Shown one piece after another: positions 19,034 to 26,913 of a DNA stretch of 64,000 nucleotides. The stretch comes from Flavobacterium endoglycinae (lineage in GTDB: Bacteria > Bacteroidota > Bacteroidia > Flavobacteriales > Flavobacteriaceae). Where the stretch lies: the NCBI RefSeq assembly GCF_017352115.1, contig NZ_CP071448.1:5205001-5269000 (forward strand), written 5' to 3'. Positions within the stretch are counted from its first letter, which is position 1. The number at the start of each line of letters is the position of its first letter. The notes beneath the pieces were generated by a model. It saw only the letters and a program-made list of their open reading frames with translations, had not been told where the DNA came from and searched no databases. A program made the translations under genes and the position numbers.

Positions 19034-20410
19034 ATGGGGATTAAAAACAGATTGATATTAATGAGCTTTCTGCAATTTTTTGTTTGGGGAGCCTGGCTTA
19101 TAACAATTGGAAATTATTGGTTTGGCACAAAAAACTGGGAAGGAACTCAATTTGGACTGGTTTTCGGAACTATGGGAATTGCTTCTCTTTTTATGCCAAC
19201 GCTTACAGGTATCATCGCAGACAGATGGGTAAATGCTGAAAAACTCTATGGAATCCTTCATATTTTATACGCTGCCGTTTTATTTGGAATCGCACAAGTA
19301 GCAACACCAGATGCTTTTATTGCAGTAATGCTTTTAGCAATGTGCTGCTATATGCCCACAATTGCTTTGAGTAATTCTATTTCGTACACCTCATTAAAAT
19401 TAAATAACAAAAATATAGTAAAAGATTTTCCGCCTATTCGTGTATGGGGAACAATTGGTTTTATTGTGGCTATGTGGATTACCAATTTGAGCGGCAGTAA
19501 AGCAAGTGAATATCAATTTTATATTGCTGCAATAGGCGCTTTAATTCTCGGAATTTACGCTTTTACTTTACCAAAATGTGAACCACAGCGTTTGATTAAA
19601 GAAAATGCAACTTGGACAGAAACTTTTGGTTTGGAATCTTTCAAGTTATTTACAAACTATAAAATGGCATTGTTTTTTGTTTTTTCTATGTTTTTAGGGG
19701 GAGCACTTCAATTGACAAATGCTTATGGAGATGTATTTTTAGATGAATTCAAACATTTTCCTAAATATGCAGATTCGTTTGTAATTAAGTATTCGACTAT
19801 TATTATGTCGATTTCGCAAGTTTCTGAAACCTTATTTATTTTGGCAATTCCATTTTTCTTAAGACGTTTCGGAATCAAACAAGTAATGCTGATTAGTATG
19901 CTGGCTTGGGTTTTACGCTTCGGATTATTTGCTTTCGGAGATCCTCTAAACGGCTTATGGATGATTATCTTATCTTGTATTGTTTACGGAATGGCATTTG
20001 ACTTCTTTAATATTTCAGGTTCATTATTCGTAGAAAGTAATACCGATTCTAAAATCCGTTCATCAGCTCAAGGATTATTTATGATGATGACAAATGGAGT
20101 AGGAGCAGTTCTAGGAAGTTTAACTTCTGGCTGGGCAATTGATCGTTTCTTTACAAAATCATTTACAAACACCACAGAATTGGCAGGATTCTTACAAACG
20201 GATGCCACTAACGAAAAAATGGTTGAATTTGTAAAAAGTCAAGGAAATTCAATTTCTCATGAAGGTACTTTTACAAATCCGGTTTTAATGAAAGACTGGC
20301 ATACGATCTGGTTGTCATTTGCAGTTTATGCATTGGTAATTGCAATTGCTTTTGCTGTTCTATTTAAACACAAACACGATCCGAAAGAAATTGAGAATTT
20401 GAGTCATTAG
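19034..20410 (+). CDS. MFS transporter, nucleoside:H+ symporter-like
   Basis: A 458-residue protein with about 12 membrane segments. The opening (RLILMSFLQFFVWGAWLIT, GNYWF) and the PTLTGIIADRW loop resemble the NupG/XapB nucleoside:proton symporter branch of the MFS. It would import nucleosides across the inner membrane, which fits the neighbouring cytidylate kinase, though the two genes are separated by 69 bases and need not form an operon. A good terminator follows. The family assignment is fairly firm; the substrate is inferred. Confidence 0.82.
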   Translation: MGIKNRLILMSFLQFFVWGAWLITIGNYWFGTKNWEGTQFGLVFGTMGIASLFMPTLTGIIADRWVNAEKLYGILHILYAAVLFGIAQVATPDAFIAVMLLAMCCYMPTIALSNSISYTSLKLNNKNIVKDFPPIRVWGTIGFIVAMWITNLSGSKASEYQFYIAAIGALILGIYAFTLPKCEPQRLIKENATWTETFGLESFKLFTNYKMALFFVFSMFLGGALQLTNAYGDVFLDEFKHFPKYADSFVIKYSTIIMSISQVSETLFILAIPFFLRRFGIKQVMLISMLAWVLRFGLFAFGDPLNGLWMIILSCIVYGMAFDFFNISGSLFVESNTDSKIRSSAQGLFMMMTNGVGAVLGSLTSGWAIDRFFTKSFTNTTELAGFLQTDATNEKMVEFVKSQGNSISHEGTFTNPVLMKDWHTIWLSFAVYALVIAIAFAVLFKHKHDPKEIENLSH

Positions 20411-20432
20411 TGATTCTTTTTATAAAAATATT

Positions 20433-20469
20433 AAAATCCTATTTTCAGTTTTGAAAGTAGGATTTTTTT
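20433..20469 (+). terminator. Terminator after nucleoside MFS
   Basis: A 15-base stem (20433-20447 with 20452-20466, one G-U pair) and a 4-base loop run into seven T. Confidence 0.8.
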
Positions 20470-20912
20470 ATGATTACAATTTTTTGAATATTTTAGTGTT
20501 TTTATCCACGTATGAATAACCAAAGAACAAATCTTCCACCATTTGAACCTGTAACCTCGAAATCCTCAAAAGCTTTTAATTGATATAGGCAATAAATATT
20601 CATTTGGTGTTTTTCCTTCTTTACAATTACATTTTTAAAATGGTAAATTTTTAAAGTAAGAACTTTGGGATCAAATAAATAAGGATTCTAAGCAGGTAAA
20701 GGCATTTTGAATAAAATTAAAGATTAAATAAAAAAAGAAAATTTTGATATTGAGAAGCTCAATCTCAGTTTTGTTAATTAATAGTAACTCAATTTTGTAA
20801 GTTTAAAAAATAGTATTATTCTTGCATTTTATTTGATGGAAATTTTTAAGGAATTTTTTTCAGCTTTCGACTTTGAAGATTAAAATGCAGATAATTAAAT
20901 CATAACTATTTT
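20470..20912. other. Intergenic gap without a supported gene
   Basis: An AT-rich stretch. The only open frame I noted is a 33-codon minus-strand frame at 20502-20603, with no recognisable product. It could be the decayed end of a lost gene. No tRNA, repeat or clear promoter found. Confidence 0.4.
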
Positions 20913-21791
20913 ATGGACAAGTATTACAAACCGTCAGGAAGGTTTTCATTAATTTTTATTTTATATTTTTTGTTAGCTACTGCTATAGCATTTCCAATAT
21001 TAGGATTAATATATGCCTATTGCATTTGGTATATTCCTTTTATATACATTAACTTTTTTATTACAATAGGTTTTGGATTTCTTGTAGGATTTGTGATTTC
21101 TGTATTTGTGATTAAAAAAGGAAAAGTTAGGAATCCGCTTTTAGGTTGTATCATTGGATTAGCAGGAGCTTTTTTAGCATTGTATTTTCATTGGGCAATC
21201 TGGATAGATCTAGTAATGAATGCAGGCGAAAGTTATGGTTCAAATAGAATAGGAATTACAGTAAGCAATATTCAGTTTTTACAAGTCTTCTCATTGATAT
21301 TTCGACCAGATCTTGTTTTCGAATATATAGGCCAGGTTAATCAATATGGTACATGGGGTATTCGTGGTGCGACAGTAAGCGGAACATTTCTTTGGGTGAT
21401 TTGGGCAATAGAATTTGTTATTGTAGCTGCAATTTCTGCATTTCTACCTTATTTAGAGGCTCAAAAACCTTTTTCAGAATCTACCAATTCATGGTACAAA
21501 GAAATTACACTGCCTGCGTTTAGTTACATTGAAAATCAACAGCAGATAATTACAGATATACTAGCAGGCAATCGTGATAATTTTGATTTATTAAGTAAAG
21601 ATGTTAACAGCGAAACGGATAGCCACAGTGTGTTTACACTCTATAAATCAAAATCAGGAAAAAATTATTTATCGATAGATAATAAGACTTCAAAATTAGA
21701 TAATAAAGGCAATATTAAATTTGATAGTAATCAGATTGTAGAATATATCGCTGTTAATAATGAACTCTCAAAAATATTGCTGGATAAATAA
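20913..21791 (+). CDS. Hypothetical multi-pass membrane protein
   Basis: I do not recognise this 292-residue protein. Residues about 13-105 form three or four membrane helices and another lies near 155-180 (FLWVIWAIEFVIVAAISAFL). From about residue 195 to the end it is soluble, mixed alpha/beta and charged, ending in short lysine-rich strands. The soluble tail is probably cytoplasmic. It is a single gene following a 500-base intergenic gap and just upstream of the rpsA promoter, with no operon partner. The composition is AT-rich like the rest of the window. Confidence 0.7.
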   Translation: MDKYYKPSGRFSLIFILYFLLATAIAFPILGLIYAYCIWYIPFIYINFFITIGFGFLVGFVISVFVIKKGKVRNPLLGCIIGLAGAFLALYFHWAIWIDLVMNAGESYGSNRIGITVSNIQFLQVFSLIFRPDLVFEYIGQVNQYGTWGIRGATVSGTFLWVIWAIEFVIVAAISAFLPYLEAQKPFSESTNSWYKEITLPAFSYIENQQQIITDILAGNRDNFDLLSKDVNSETDSHSVFTLYKSKSGKNYLSIDNKTSKLDNKGNIKFDSNQIVEYIAVNNELSKILLDK

Positions 21792-21807
21792 TAAGTTGCT
21801 TATCTAT

Positions 21808-21837
21808 TTGTAATTACAAAAAAATGTAGTAATTTTG
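21808..21837 (+). promoter_or_regulatory. rpsA promoter
   Basis: TTG at 21808-21810, a 19-base spacer and TAATTTTG at 21830-21837 match the Bacteroidota sigma-A consensus exactly. It leaves a leader of about 110 bases before the ATG, long enough for control by S1 itself, although I could not assign a specific RNA structure. Confidence 0.75.
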
Positions 21838-21956
21838 CAGACCTTTTGGCAGAGAAGAGTTTCCTTTAGGTATCAACCATTTATGTAAAACAACTTCTGT
21901 ATTTTCTATCGCATAGAGGAACTCGAGAAAAACAGAATACAAATTTTTTTATCAGC

Positions 21957-23732
21957 ATGTCTGAACAAACAAAATCACAAGAAGAGTTTTTAGCAAATTT
22001 TAACTGGCACAACTTCCAAGAAGGAATCGATGCAGTAGATGAGAAAAACTTGCAAGAGTTTGAAGAACTAGTATCAAAAACTTTCATCGCTACAGATCAA
22101 GAAGAAGTAGTTGAAGGAGTTGTAGTTAGAATTACAGATAGAGACGTTATCGTTGATATCAATGCTAAATCTGAAGGTGTTATTTCTTTAAACGAATTTC
22201 GTTACAACCCAAATTTAAAAGTAGGTGACAAAGTAGAAGTATTAATTGACATCCGTGAGGATAAAACAGGTCAATTAGTATTATCTCACAGAAAAGCACG
22301 TACTATCAAATCTTGGGATAGAGTTATTGCAGCAAATGAAACTGGAGAAATCGTTAACGGTTTTGTTAAATGCAGAACTAAAGGAGGTATGATTGTTGAC
22401 GTATTCGGAATCGAAGCGTTCTTACCTGGATCTCAAATTGACGTTAAGCCCATTAGAGACTACGATGTATATGTAAACAAAATGATGGAATTCAAAGTGG
22501 TAAAAATCAACCACGAATTCAAAAACGTAGTTGTATCTCATAAAGCTCTTATCGAGGCTGATATTGAAGTACAGAAAAAAGAAATCATCGGTCAATTACA
22601 AAAAGGACAAGTATTAGAAGGTGTTGTTAAAAACATTACTTCTTATGGTGTGTTCATTGACTTAGGTGGTGTTGACGGATTAATTCACATTACTGACCTT
22701 TCTTGGAGCAGAATCAACCACCCAAGTGAAGTTCTTGAATTAGACCAAAAATTAAACGTTGTAATCCTTGATTTCGATGATGAGAAAACAAGAATTCAAT
22801 TAGGATTGAAACAATTAAACGCTCACCCATGGGATGCTTTAGATGCTAACTTAACTGTTGGTGATAAAGTTAAAGGTAAAGTAGTTGTAATCGCTGATTA
22901 CGGTGCATTTATCGAAGTTGCTGAAGGTGTTGAAGGTTTAATCCACGTTTCTGAAATGTCATGGTCAACTCACTTACGTTCTGCTCAGGACTTCGTGAAA
23001 GTTGGAGATGTTGTTGAAGCAGTTATCTTAACTCTTGACAGAGAAGATCGTAAGATGTCATTAGGTATCAAACAATTAACTCAAGATCCATGGACTGATA
23101 TTACTTCTAAATACCCAGTAGGTTCTAAACACACAGGTATCGTTAGAAACTTCACAAACTTTGGTATTTTCGTAGAATTAGAAGAAGGAATTGATGGATT
23201 AATCTACATCTCTGACTTATCTTGGACTAAGAAAATTAAACACCCATCTGAGTTTGTAAACGTTGGTGAAAAACTTGATGTTGTTGTATTAGAATTAGAT
23301 GTTGAAGGACGTAAATTATCTTTAGGTCACAAACAAACTACTGCTAATCCTTGGGATCAATACGAAGATTCTTTCGCTGTAGGAACTATCCACAACGGTG
23401 AGATTTCTGAAATCGTTGACAAAGGAGCTACTGTAGAATTCGGAGATGATATCGTTGCTTTCATTCCAACTCGTCACCTTGAAAAAGAGGACGGAAAGAA
23501 ATTGAAAAAAGGTGATACAGCTGATTTCAAAGTAATCGAATTCAATAAAGAATTCAAAAGAGTTGTTGCTTCTCACACTGCTATCTTCAGAGAAGAAGAA
23601 GAGAAAAACGTGAAAGCTGCTGCTGAAACTACTGCATCTGCATCTACTAACGCACCAGCTGCGACTTTAGGTGACAACAATGATGTATTAGCTGCTTTAA
23701 AAGCTAAAATGGAAAAAACTGAGAAAAAATAA
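21957..23732 (+). CDS. rpsA: 30S ribosomal protein S1
   Basis: Ribosome-bound RNA-binding protein needed to load many mRNAs. The 591-residue sequence has six S1 (OB-fold) repeats: two divergent N-terminal ones (about 45-110 and 125-190), three close repeats (about 205-280, 295-365, 380-455; each with a GLIH/YI(S/T)-type strand followed by (D/E)xSW) and a sixth near 465-535. An Ala-rich tail precedes the charged C-terminus. Codon use is visibly biased (GGT, AAC and ATC more common than nearby), as expected of a highly expressed gene. It has a strong promoter and a strong terminator. Confidence 0.97.
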   Translation: MSEQTKSQEEFLANFNWHNFQEGIDAVDEKNLQEFEELVSKTFIATDQEEVVEGVVVRITDRDVIVDINAKSEGVISLNEFRYNPNLKVGDKVEVLIDIREDKTGQLVLSHRKARTIKSWDRVIAANETGEIVNGFVKCRTKGGMIVDVFGIEAFLPGSQIDVKPIRDYDVYVNKMMEFKVVKINHEFKNVVVSHKALIEADIEVQKKEIIGQLQKGQVLEGVVKNITSYGVFIDLGGVDGLIHITDLSWSRINHPSEVLELDQKLNVVILDFDDEKTRIQLGLKQLNAHPWDALDANLTVGDKVKGKVVVIADYGAFIEVAEGVEGLIHVSEMSWSTHLRSAQDFVKVGDVVEAVILTLDREDRKMSLGIKQLTQDPWTDITSKYPVGSKHTGIVRNFTNFGIFVELEEGIDGLIYISDLSWTKKIKHPSEFVNVGEKLDVVVLELDVEGRKLSLGHKQTTANPWDQYEDSFAVGTIHNGEISEIVDKGATVEFGDDIVAFIPTRHLEKEDGKKLKKGDTADFKVIEFNKEFKRVVASHTAIFREEEEKNVKAAAETTASASTNAPAATLGDNNDVLAALKAKMEKTEKK

Positions 23733-23753
23733 TTCTTAGCTTTTTATAAATAG

Positions 23754-23784
23754 AAAGTCCCACATTATTGTGGGACTTTTTTTT
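23754..23784 (+). terminator. rpsA terminator
   Basis: A perfect 11-base stem (23754-23764, 23769-23779) with a TTAT loop, running into eight T. Confidence 0.9.
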
Positions 23785-23799
23785 ATGTTTAAAGTTTCA

Positions 23800-23829
23800 G
23801 GTTGTCAGTTCGAGCGGAGTCGAGAACCG
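23800..23829. repeat. Dispersed GTTGTCAG repeat, copy 1
   Basis: GTTGTCAGTTCGAGCGGAGT and the bases after it resemble, in reverse complement, the segment at 33894-33920. It lies in the gap between rpsA and the ExbD genes. Confidence 0.5.
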
Positions 23830-23849
23830 TTTTGAAAATGATTTTTAAA

Positions 23850-24383
23850 TTAATTTGAAGCTAATAATCTTGACTCTTCGGGAGTAAATTCGTTAACAAT
23901 CGCATAAGTATCAATTCCAGTAATTGTCATTTCATCGAGAATATCTATCAAATTTTTGAAATTACTTTTTTTACTTGGTTTAATAATTACAATTGGTCCC
24001 CGATTAGATCTTCCCATTACTGTCGAATATTCTAAGATTCTCTTCTTTTTATTAAAGAGTTCTTTGCGTATTCCATTTTTGCCATAACTGATTTGTTTTG
24101 GTTTTTCAAAAGGATCAAATAAAAGACCTGAATATGTTACTATTTTGTTATTGTCATCTAATATAACTGTAATTAAACGATCATCTGCTCTAACTCCGCA
24201 ACTAATAATATGATCCCATTTTGGATCATAATATGGAAGGGTTAAATCCATAATTTTTGGTTTTCTCAATTCAGTTGCAATCATAAAAAATATAATCAAT
24301 AGAAATGAAACACTAACCATAGCGGTTAAATCAACTCTTGAGTTTAGTTTTTTACTTCGAACTTTTTTTGGTAGATTTTGCAT
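23850..24383 (-). CDS. ExbD/TolR-like protein, copy 2
   Basis: 177 residues with one membrane segment at about 20-40 (RVDLTAMVSVSFLLIIFFMI) and a periplasmic C-terminal domain with the ExbD-type VIIKPSKKSNFKNLIDILDEM strand-helix unit. ExbD proteins couple the ExbB/MotA-like proton channel to TonB. The Asp normally found inside the membrane segment (VDV in canonical ExbD) is Ser here. It is the second of two tandem paralogues, 33 bases after its neighbour, and no ExbB/TolQ gene is nearby. The family is likely, but the coupling function is uncertain. Confidence 0.8.
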   Translation of the reverse strand: MQNLPKKVRSKKLNSRVDLTAMVSVSFLLIIFFMIATELRKPKIMDLTLPYYDPKWDHIISCGVRADDRLITVILDDNNKIVTYSGLLFDPFEKPKQISYGKNGIRKELFNKKKRILEYSTVMGRSNRGPIVIIKPSKKSNFKNLIDILDEMTITGIDTYAIVNEFTPEESRLLASN

Positions 24384-24416
24384 AAAAAATAGATTTAATT
24401 GTTAGCTTTCTATTTA

Positions 24417-24947
24417 CTAATTAAAGGCCAGTAATTTTGATTCTTCAGGTGTAAATTCATCTACAATAGCATAAGATTCAATATTAGCCAGTCTCATCTC
24501 TTCTAAAATATTAACTAAATTTCCATAATTACTTTTGTTGGATGGTTTTATAAAAACAATTGCGCCTTGATTTGGTTTTCCTATAGCAGCTGAATATTCA
24601 AGAATTTTTTTATTTACAATGTTTAATTCATTTCTAAATCCATTTTCACTATAATTGGTCTCATTTGTTTTCTTAATAGGATAATTCAAGATTCCCGTAT
24701 ATGTTATTATTTTGTCGTTTTCGCCTAATAGAACAGTATAAAAACGGTTGCCTATGTAACAACCTGCTGTAGGTTCGCCACAACCTCGATCTCGATCTGG
24801 TAAACTTAGAGCGAGAGTTTTAGGCTTCGATAATTCGCCAACAACCATGAAAAATATAATCAGCAGGAAAGAAACGCTGACCATTGCGGTTAAATCGACT
24901 CTAGAACTTAATTTTTTACTTCGGATTTTTTTGGGTAGATTTTTCAT
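24417..24947 (-). CDS. ExbD/TolR-like protein, copy 1
   Basis: 176 residues, clearly a paralogue of the next gene. The N-terminus NLPKKIRSKKLSSRVDLTAM is almost the same in both, as is the end (IVDEFTPEESKLLA). The single membrane helix again has MVSVSF where canonical ExbD has an Asp. The middle differs, with three Cys residues here (RGCGEPTAGCYIG plus none in the helix) against one in the partner, so the periplasmic domains have diverged. The pair probably forms a two-gene operon and may act as a heterodimer. Confidence 0.8.
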   Translation of the reverse strand: MKNLPKKIRSKKLSSRVDLTAMVSVSFLLIIFFMVVGELSKPKTLALSLPDRDRGCGEPTAGCYIGNRFYTVLLGENDKIITYTGILNYPIKKTNETNYSENGFRNELNIVNKKILEYSAAIGKPNQGAIVFIKPSNKSNYGNLVNILEEMRLANIESYAIVDEFTPEESKLLAFN

Positions 24948-25157
24948 GATAACTGGTTTTTGGTTCTGAATTTAGTAACAATATAAGAATAATATTTACT
25001 ATTTTTTAAGTTTTTTGTAAAAAAGGTGAAATATTTCAAAGCTTAATTTTGCTGGCTTCTTCACTAGTTTTGCGATTTTTTTAATTATTTTTTGATTATT
25101 CTTAAAACCAAAACAAATTTATCTGCGTAAATGTGCTTATAACTTAAAATATACATT

Positions 25158-25712
25158 ATGAAAACTAGAAAATTTTTAGCAGCGGCAGTTTTGGCTTTAG
25201 GATTTGCATTTACATCGAATGCTCAAAAAACAGTTATGGTAGGAGGAGCTGCCATGTATCCTAACAAAAATATTATTGAAAATGCAGTTAATTCAAAAGA
25301 TCATACCACTTTGGTAGCGGCTGTAAAAGCGGCAGATTTAGTAGAGACTTTAAAAGGAAAAGGACCATTTACGGTTTTTGCTCCAACAAATGCAGCTTTT
25401 GATAAATTACCAAAAGGAACTGTTGAAACACTTTTAAAACCTGAGAACAAAAAGAAACTTCAAACAATCTTAACCTATCATGTTGTTTCTGGAAAATGGA
25501 ATGCGGCTGATATTGCTAAAGCAATTAAAGATGGTAAAGGAAAAGCTTCTATAAAAACAGTAAGCGGTGGTACATTAACAGCTTGGATGAAAGGTAAAGA
25601 TTTGTACATCAGCGATGAAAATGGTAACAAATCAAAAGTTACAATTGCCGATGTAAACCAGTCAAATGGAGTAATTCATGTAATTGACACAGTGTTATTG
25701 CCAAAAAGCTAA
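25158..25712 (+). CDS. Secreted fasciclin-domain protein
   Basis: 184 residues with a cleavable signal peptide (MKTRKFLAAAVLALGFAFTSNAQ). One FAS1 domain fills residues about 45-182: the H1-type block GPFTVFAPTNAAFDKLP, then LQTILTYHVVSGKW, and the terminal block NGVIHVIDTVLLPK. FAS1 domains mediate adhesion or matrix binding at the cell surface. It is a single gene with its own hairpin terminator. Confidence 0.93.
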   Translation: MKTRKFLAAAVLALGFAFTSNAQKTVMVGGAAMYPNKNIIENAVNSKDHTTLVAAVKAADLVETLKGKGPFTVFAPTNAAFDKLPKGTVETLLKPENKKKLQTILTYHVVSGKWNAADIAKAIKDGKGKASIKTVSGGTLTAWMKGKDLYISDENGNKSKVTIADVNQSNGVIHVIDTVLLPKS

Positions 25713-25734
25713 TTGAAATACGAATTCTTGAATA

Positions 25735-25766
25735 AATAAAAGCTCTGTGAATGCAGAGCTTTTATT
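25735..25766. terminator. Bidirectional terminator
   Basis: Perfect 13-base arms (25735-25747, 25754-25766) with A-rich and T-rich flanks lie between the convergent fasciclin and EamA genes. Confidence 0.85.
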
Positions 25767-25775
25767 ATTTAAAAT

Positions 25776-26621
25776 TTATTTTTTCGCTGTCAGAGTACTT
25801 CCTGCCGATGCAATAATTACACAGATTACAGCGAAAATTTCGTATAAGTTTAAATTTTCCTGTAAAAAGATAAAACCACAAATTGAAGCTGCCGCTGGCT
25901 CTAAACTCATTAGAATACTGAAAGTTCGTGGAGGAAGCTGTCCTAAAGCTTTCATTTCTAAAGTAAATGGAATTGCACTTGATAAAAGCGCCAAAGCAAT
26001 TCCCATTCCGAAGAATTTTGGAGTAAGATTAACAAATCCGTTTTCTAAAAATCCAAAAGGAAGCACTAAAATGGCAGCAAATAACATTCCGGTAGAAACT
26101 GCGTAACCGCTATTCATTATTTTAGAAATTTTACCCCCTAAGACTATATAACCTGCCCAAAAAGCACCTGCTAGAAGAGCAAATAAAACGCCAAGAGAAT
26201 CTAAGCGATCATTTGTCCAGGGAGCTATAAATAAAATTCCAATGGCTGCTAATAAAACCCAGCAATAGTCTATCAGACGTTTTGAACCTATAATAGCTAA
26301 TAATAATGGCCCAACAAATTCTAAAGTAACAGCCAATCCGATAGGGATTCTTTCAATAGCGAAGTAAAACACTAAATTCATGGCTCCCAATGATACACCA
26401 TAAGGAATTACAATTTTCCACTGGGCTCTGGTTATGTTTTTAAAATTTGGTCTGTAAGCCAGTAATAAAATTAAAGCTGAAATTCCAATACGAAGTGATG
26501 CTGTTCCGGCTGCTCCAATAACAGGGAAAAGCGTTTTTGCAATGGCAGCGCCACATTGTACGCTTATAATTGCTAATAATACTGCTGGAACAGGAGGGAG
26601 GTTGAATTCTCTATTTTTCAT
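25776..26621 (-). CDS. EamA/RhtA-type DMT transporter
   Basis: 281 residues with ten hydrophobic segments in two homologous halves, the pattern of the drug/metabolite transporter superfamily. The sequence (PVIGAAGTASLRIGISALILL; SLEPAAASICGFIFLQE) is closest in feel to RhtA, an exporter of threonine and homoserine in E. coli. It probably exports amino acids or related metabolites, but the substrate is not shown by sequence. It is convergent with the fasciclin gene and shares its terminator. Confidence 0.85.
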   Translation of the reverse strand: MKNREFNLPPVPAVLLAIISVQCGAAIAKTLFPVIGAAGTASLRIGISALILLLAYRPNFKNITRAQWKIVIPYGVSLGAMNLVFYFAIERIPIGLAVTLEFVGPLLLAIIGSKRLIDYCWVLLAAIGILFIAPWTNDRLDSLGVLFALLAGAFWAGYIVLGGKISKIMNSGYAVSTGMLFAAILVLPFGFLENGFVNLTPKFFGMGIALALLSSAIPFTLEMKALGQLPPRTFSILMSLEPAAASICGFIFLQENLNLYEIFAVICVIIASAGSTLTAKK

Positions 26622-26685
26622 AAAAATAATAATACCAAAAAATAGGAATTTATTTTCGGTTAAGTGATAATGAAGGATGTATTTT

Positions 26686-26829
26686 TTAATTGCCTAGGGC
26701 ACGCTTTGTAACGTAAGCACGATAGCCAATTATAGCAATCTGCCATTTTTTGGCTTTAGAAATATCTAAACCTTGTTTAGTAAAACTAGGCAGAAGAATT
26801 TTGTTTAGTTTGGCTAATATTTTAAACAT
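26686..26829 (-). CDS. Conserved-looking 47-residue small protein
   Basis: A short minus-strand frame encoding MFKILAKLNKILLPSFTKQG and 27 more residues, ending YRAYVTKRALGN. It is basic, with a hydrophobic N-terminal helix and a second hydrophobic stretch (WQIAIIGYRAYV). From memory, similar short proteins occur in other Flavobacteriia and have been labelled SsrA-binding protein, although at this size it cannot be SmpB. It sits between the EamA gene and a minus-strand terminator that separates it from the M56 operon, so it needs its own promoter. Its function is unknown. Confidence 0.65.
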   Translation of the reverse strand: MFKILAKLNKILLPSFTKQGLDISKAKKWQIAIIGYRAYVTKRALGN

Positions 26830-26858
26830 AGTAGATTTGTTTTTTCAAAGATATAAAA

Positions 26859-26889
26859 AAAAAGACTTTGCGTTTAGCAAAGTCTTTTT
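26859..26889 (-). terminator. Terminator of BlaI-M56 operon
   Basis: Perfect 13-base arms (26859-26871, 26877-26889) with a 5-base loop, followed on the minus strand by a T run. It ends the four-gene operon that starts at 31138. Confidence 0.9.
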
Positions 26890-26913
26890 CAACTATATAA
26901 AATGTAAAAAGTA

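Noticed and set aside
20502..20603. 33-codon minus-strand ORF and a GGTTCAAAT motif resembling a tRNA T-loop
   Set aside because: No cloverleaf can be drawn around the motif and the peptide matches nothing I recognise; listed only as part of the gap.
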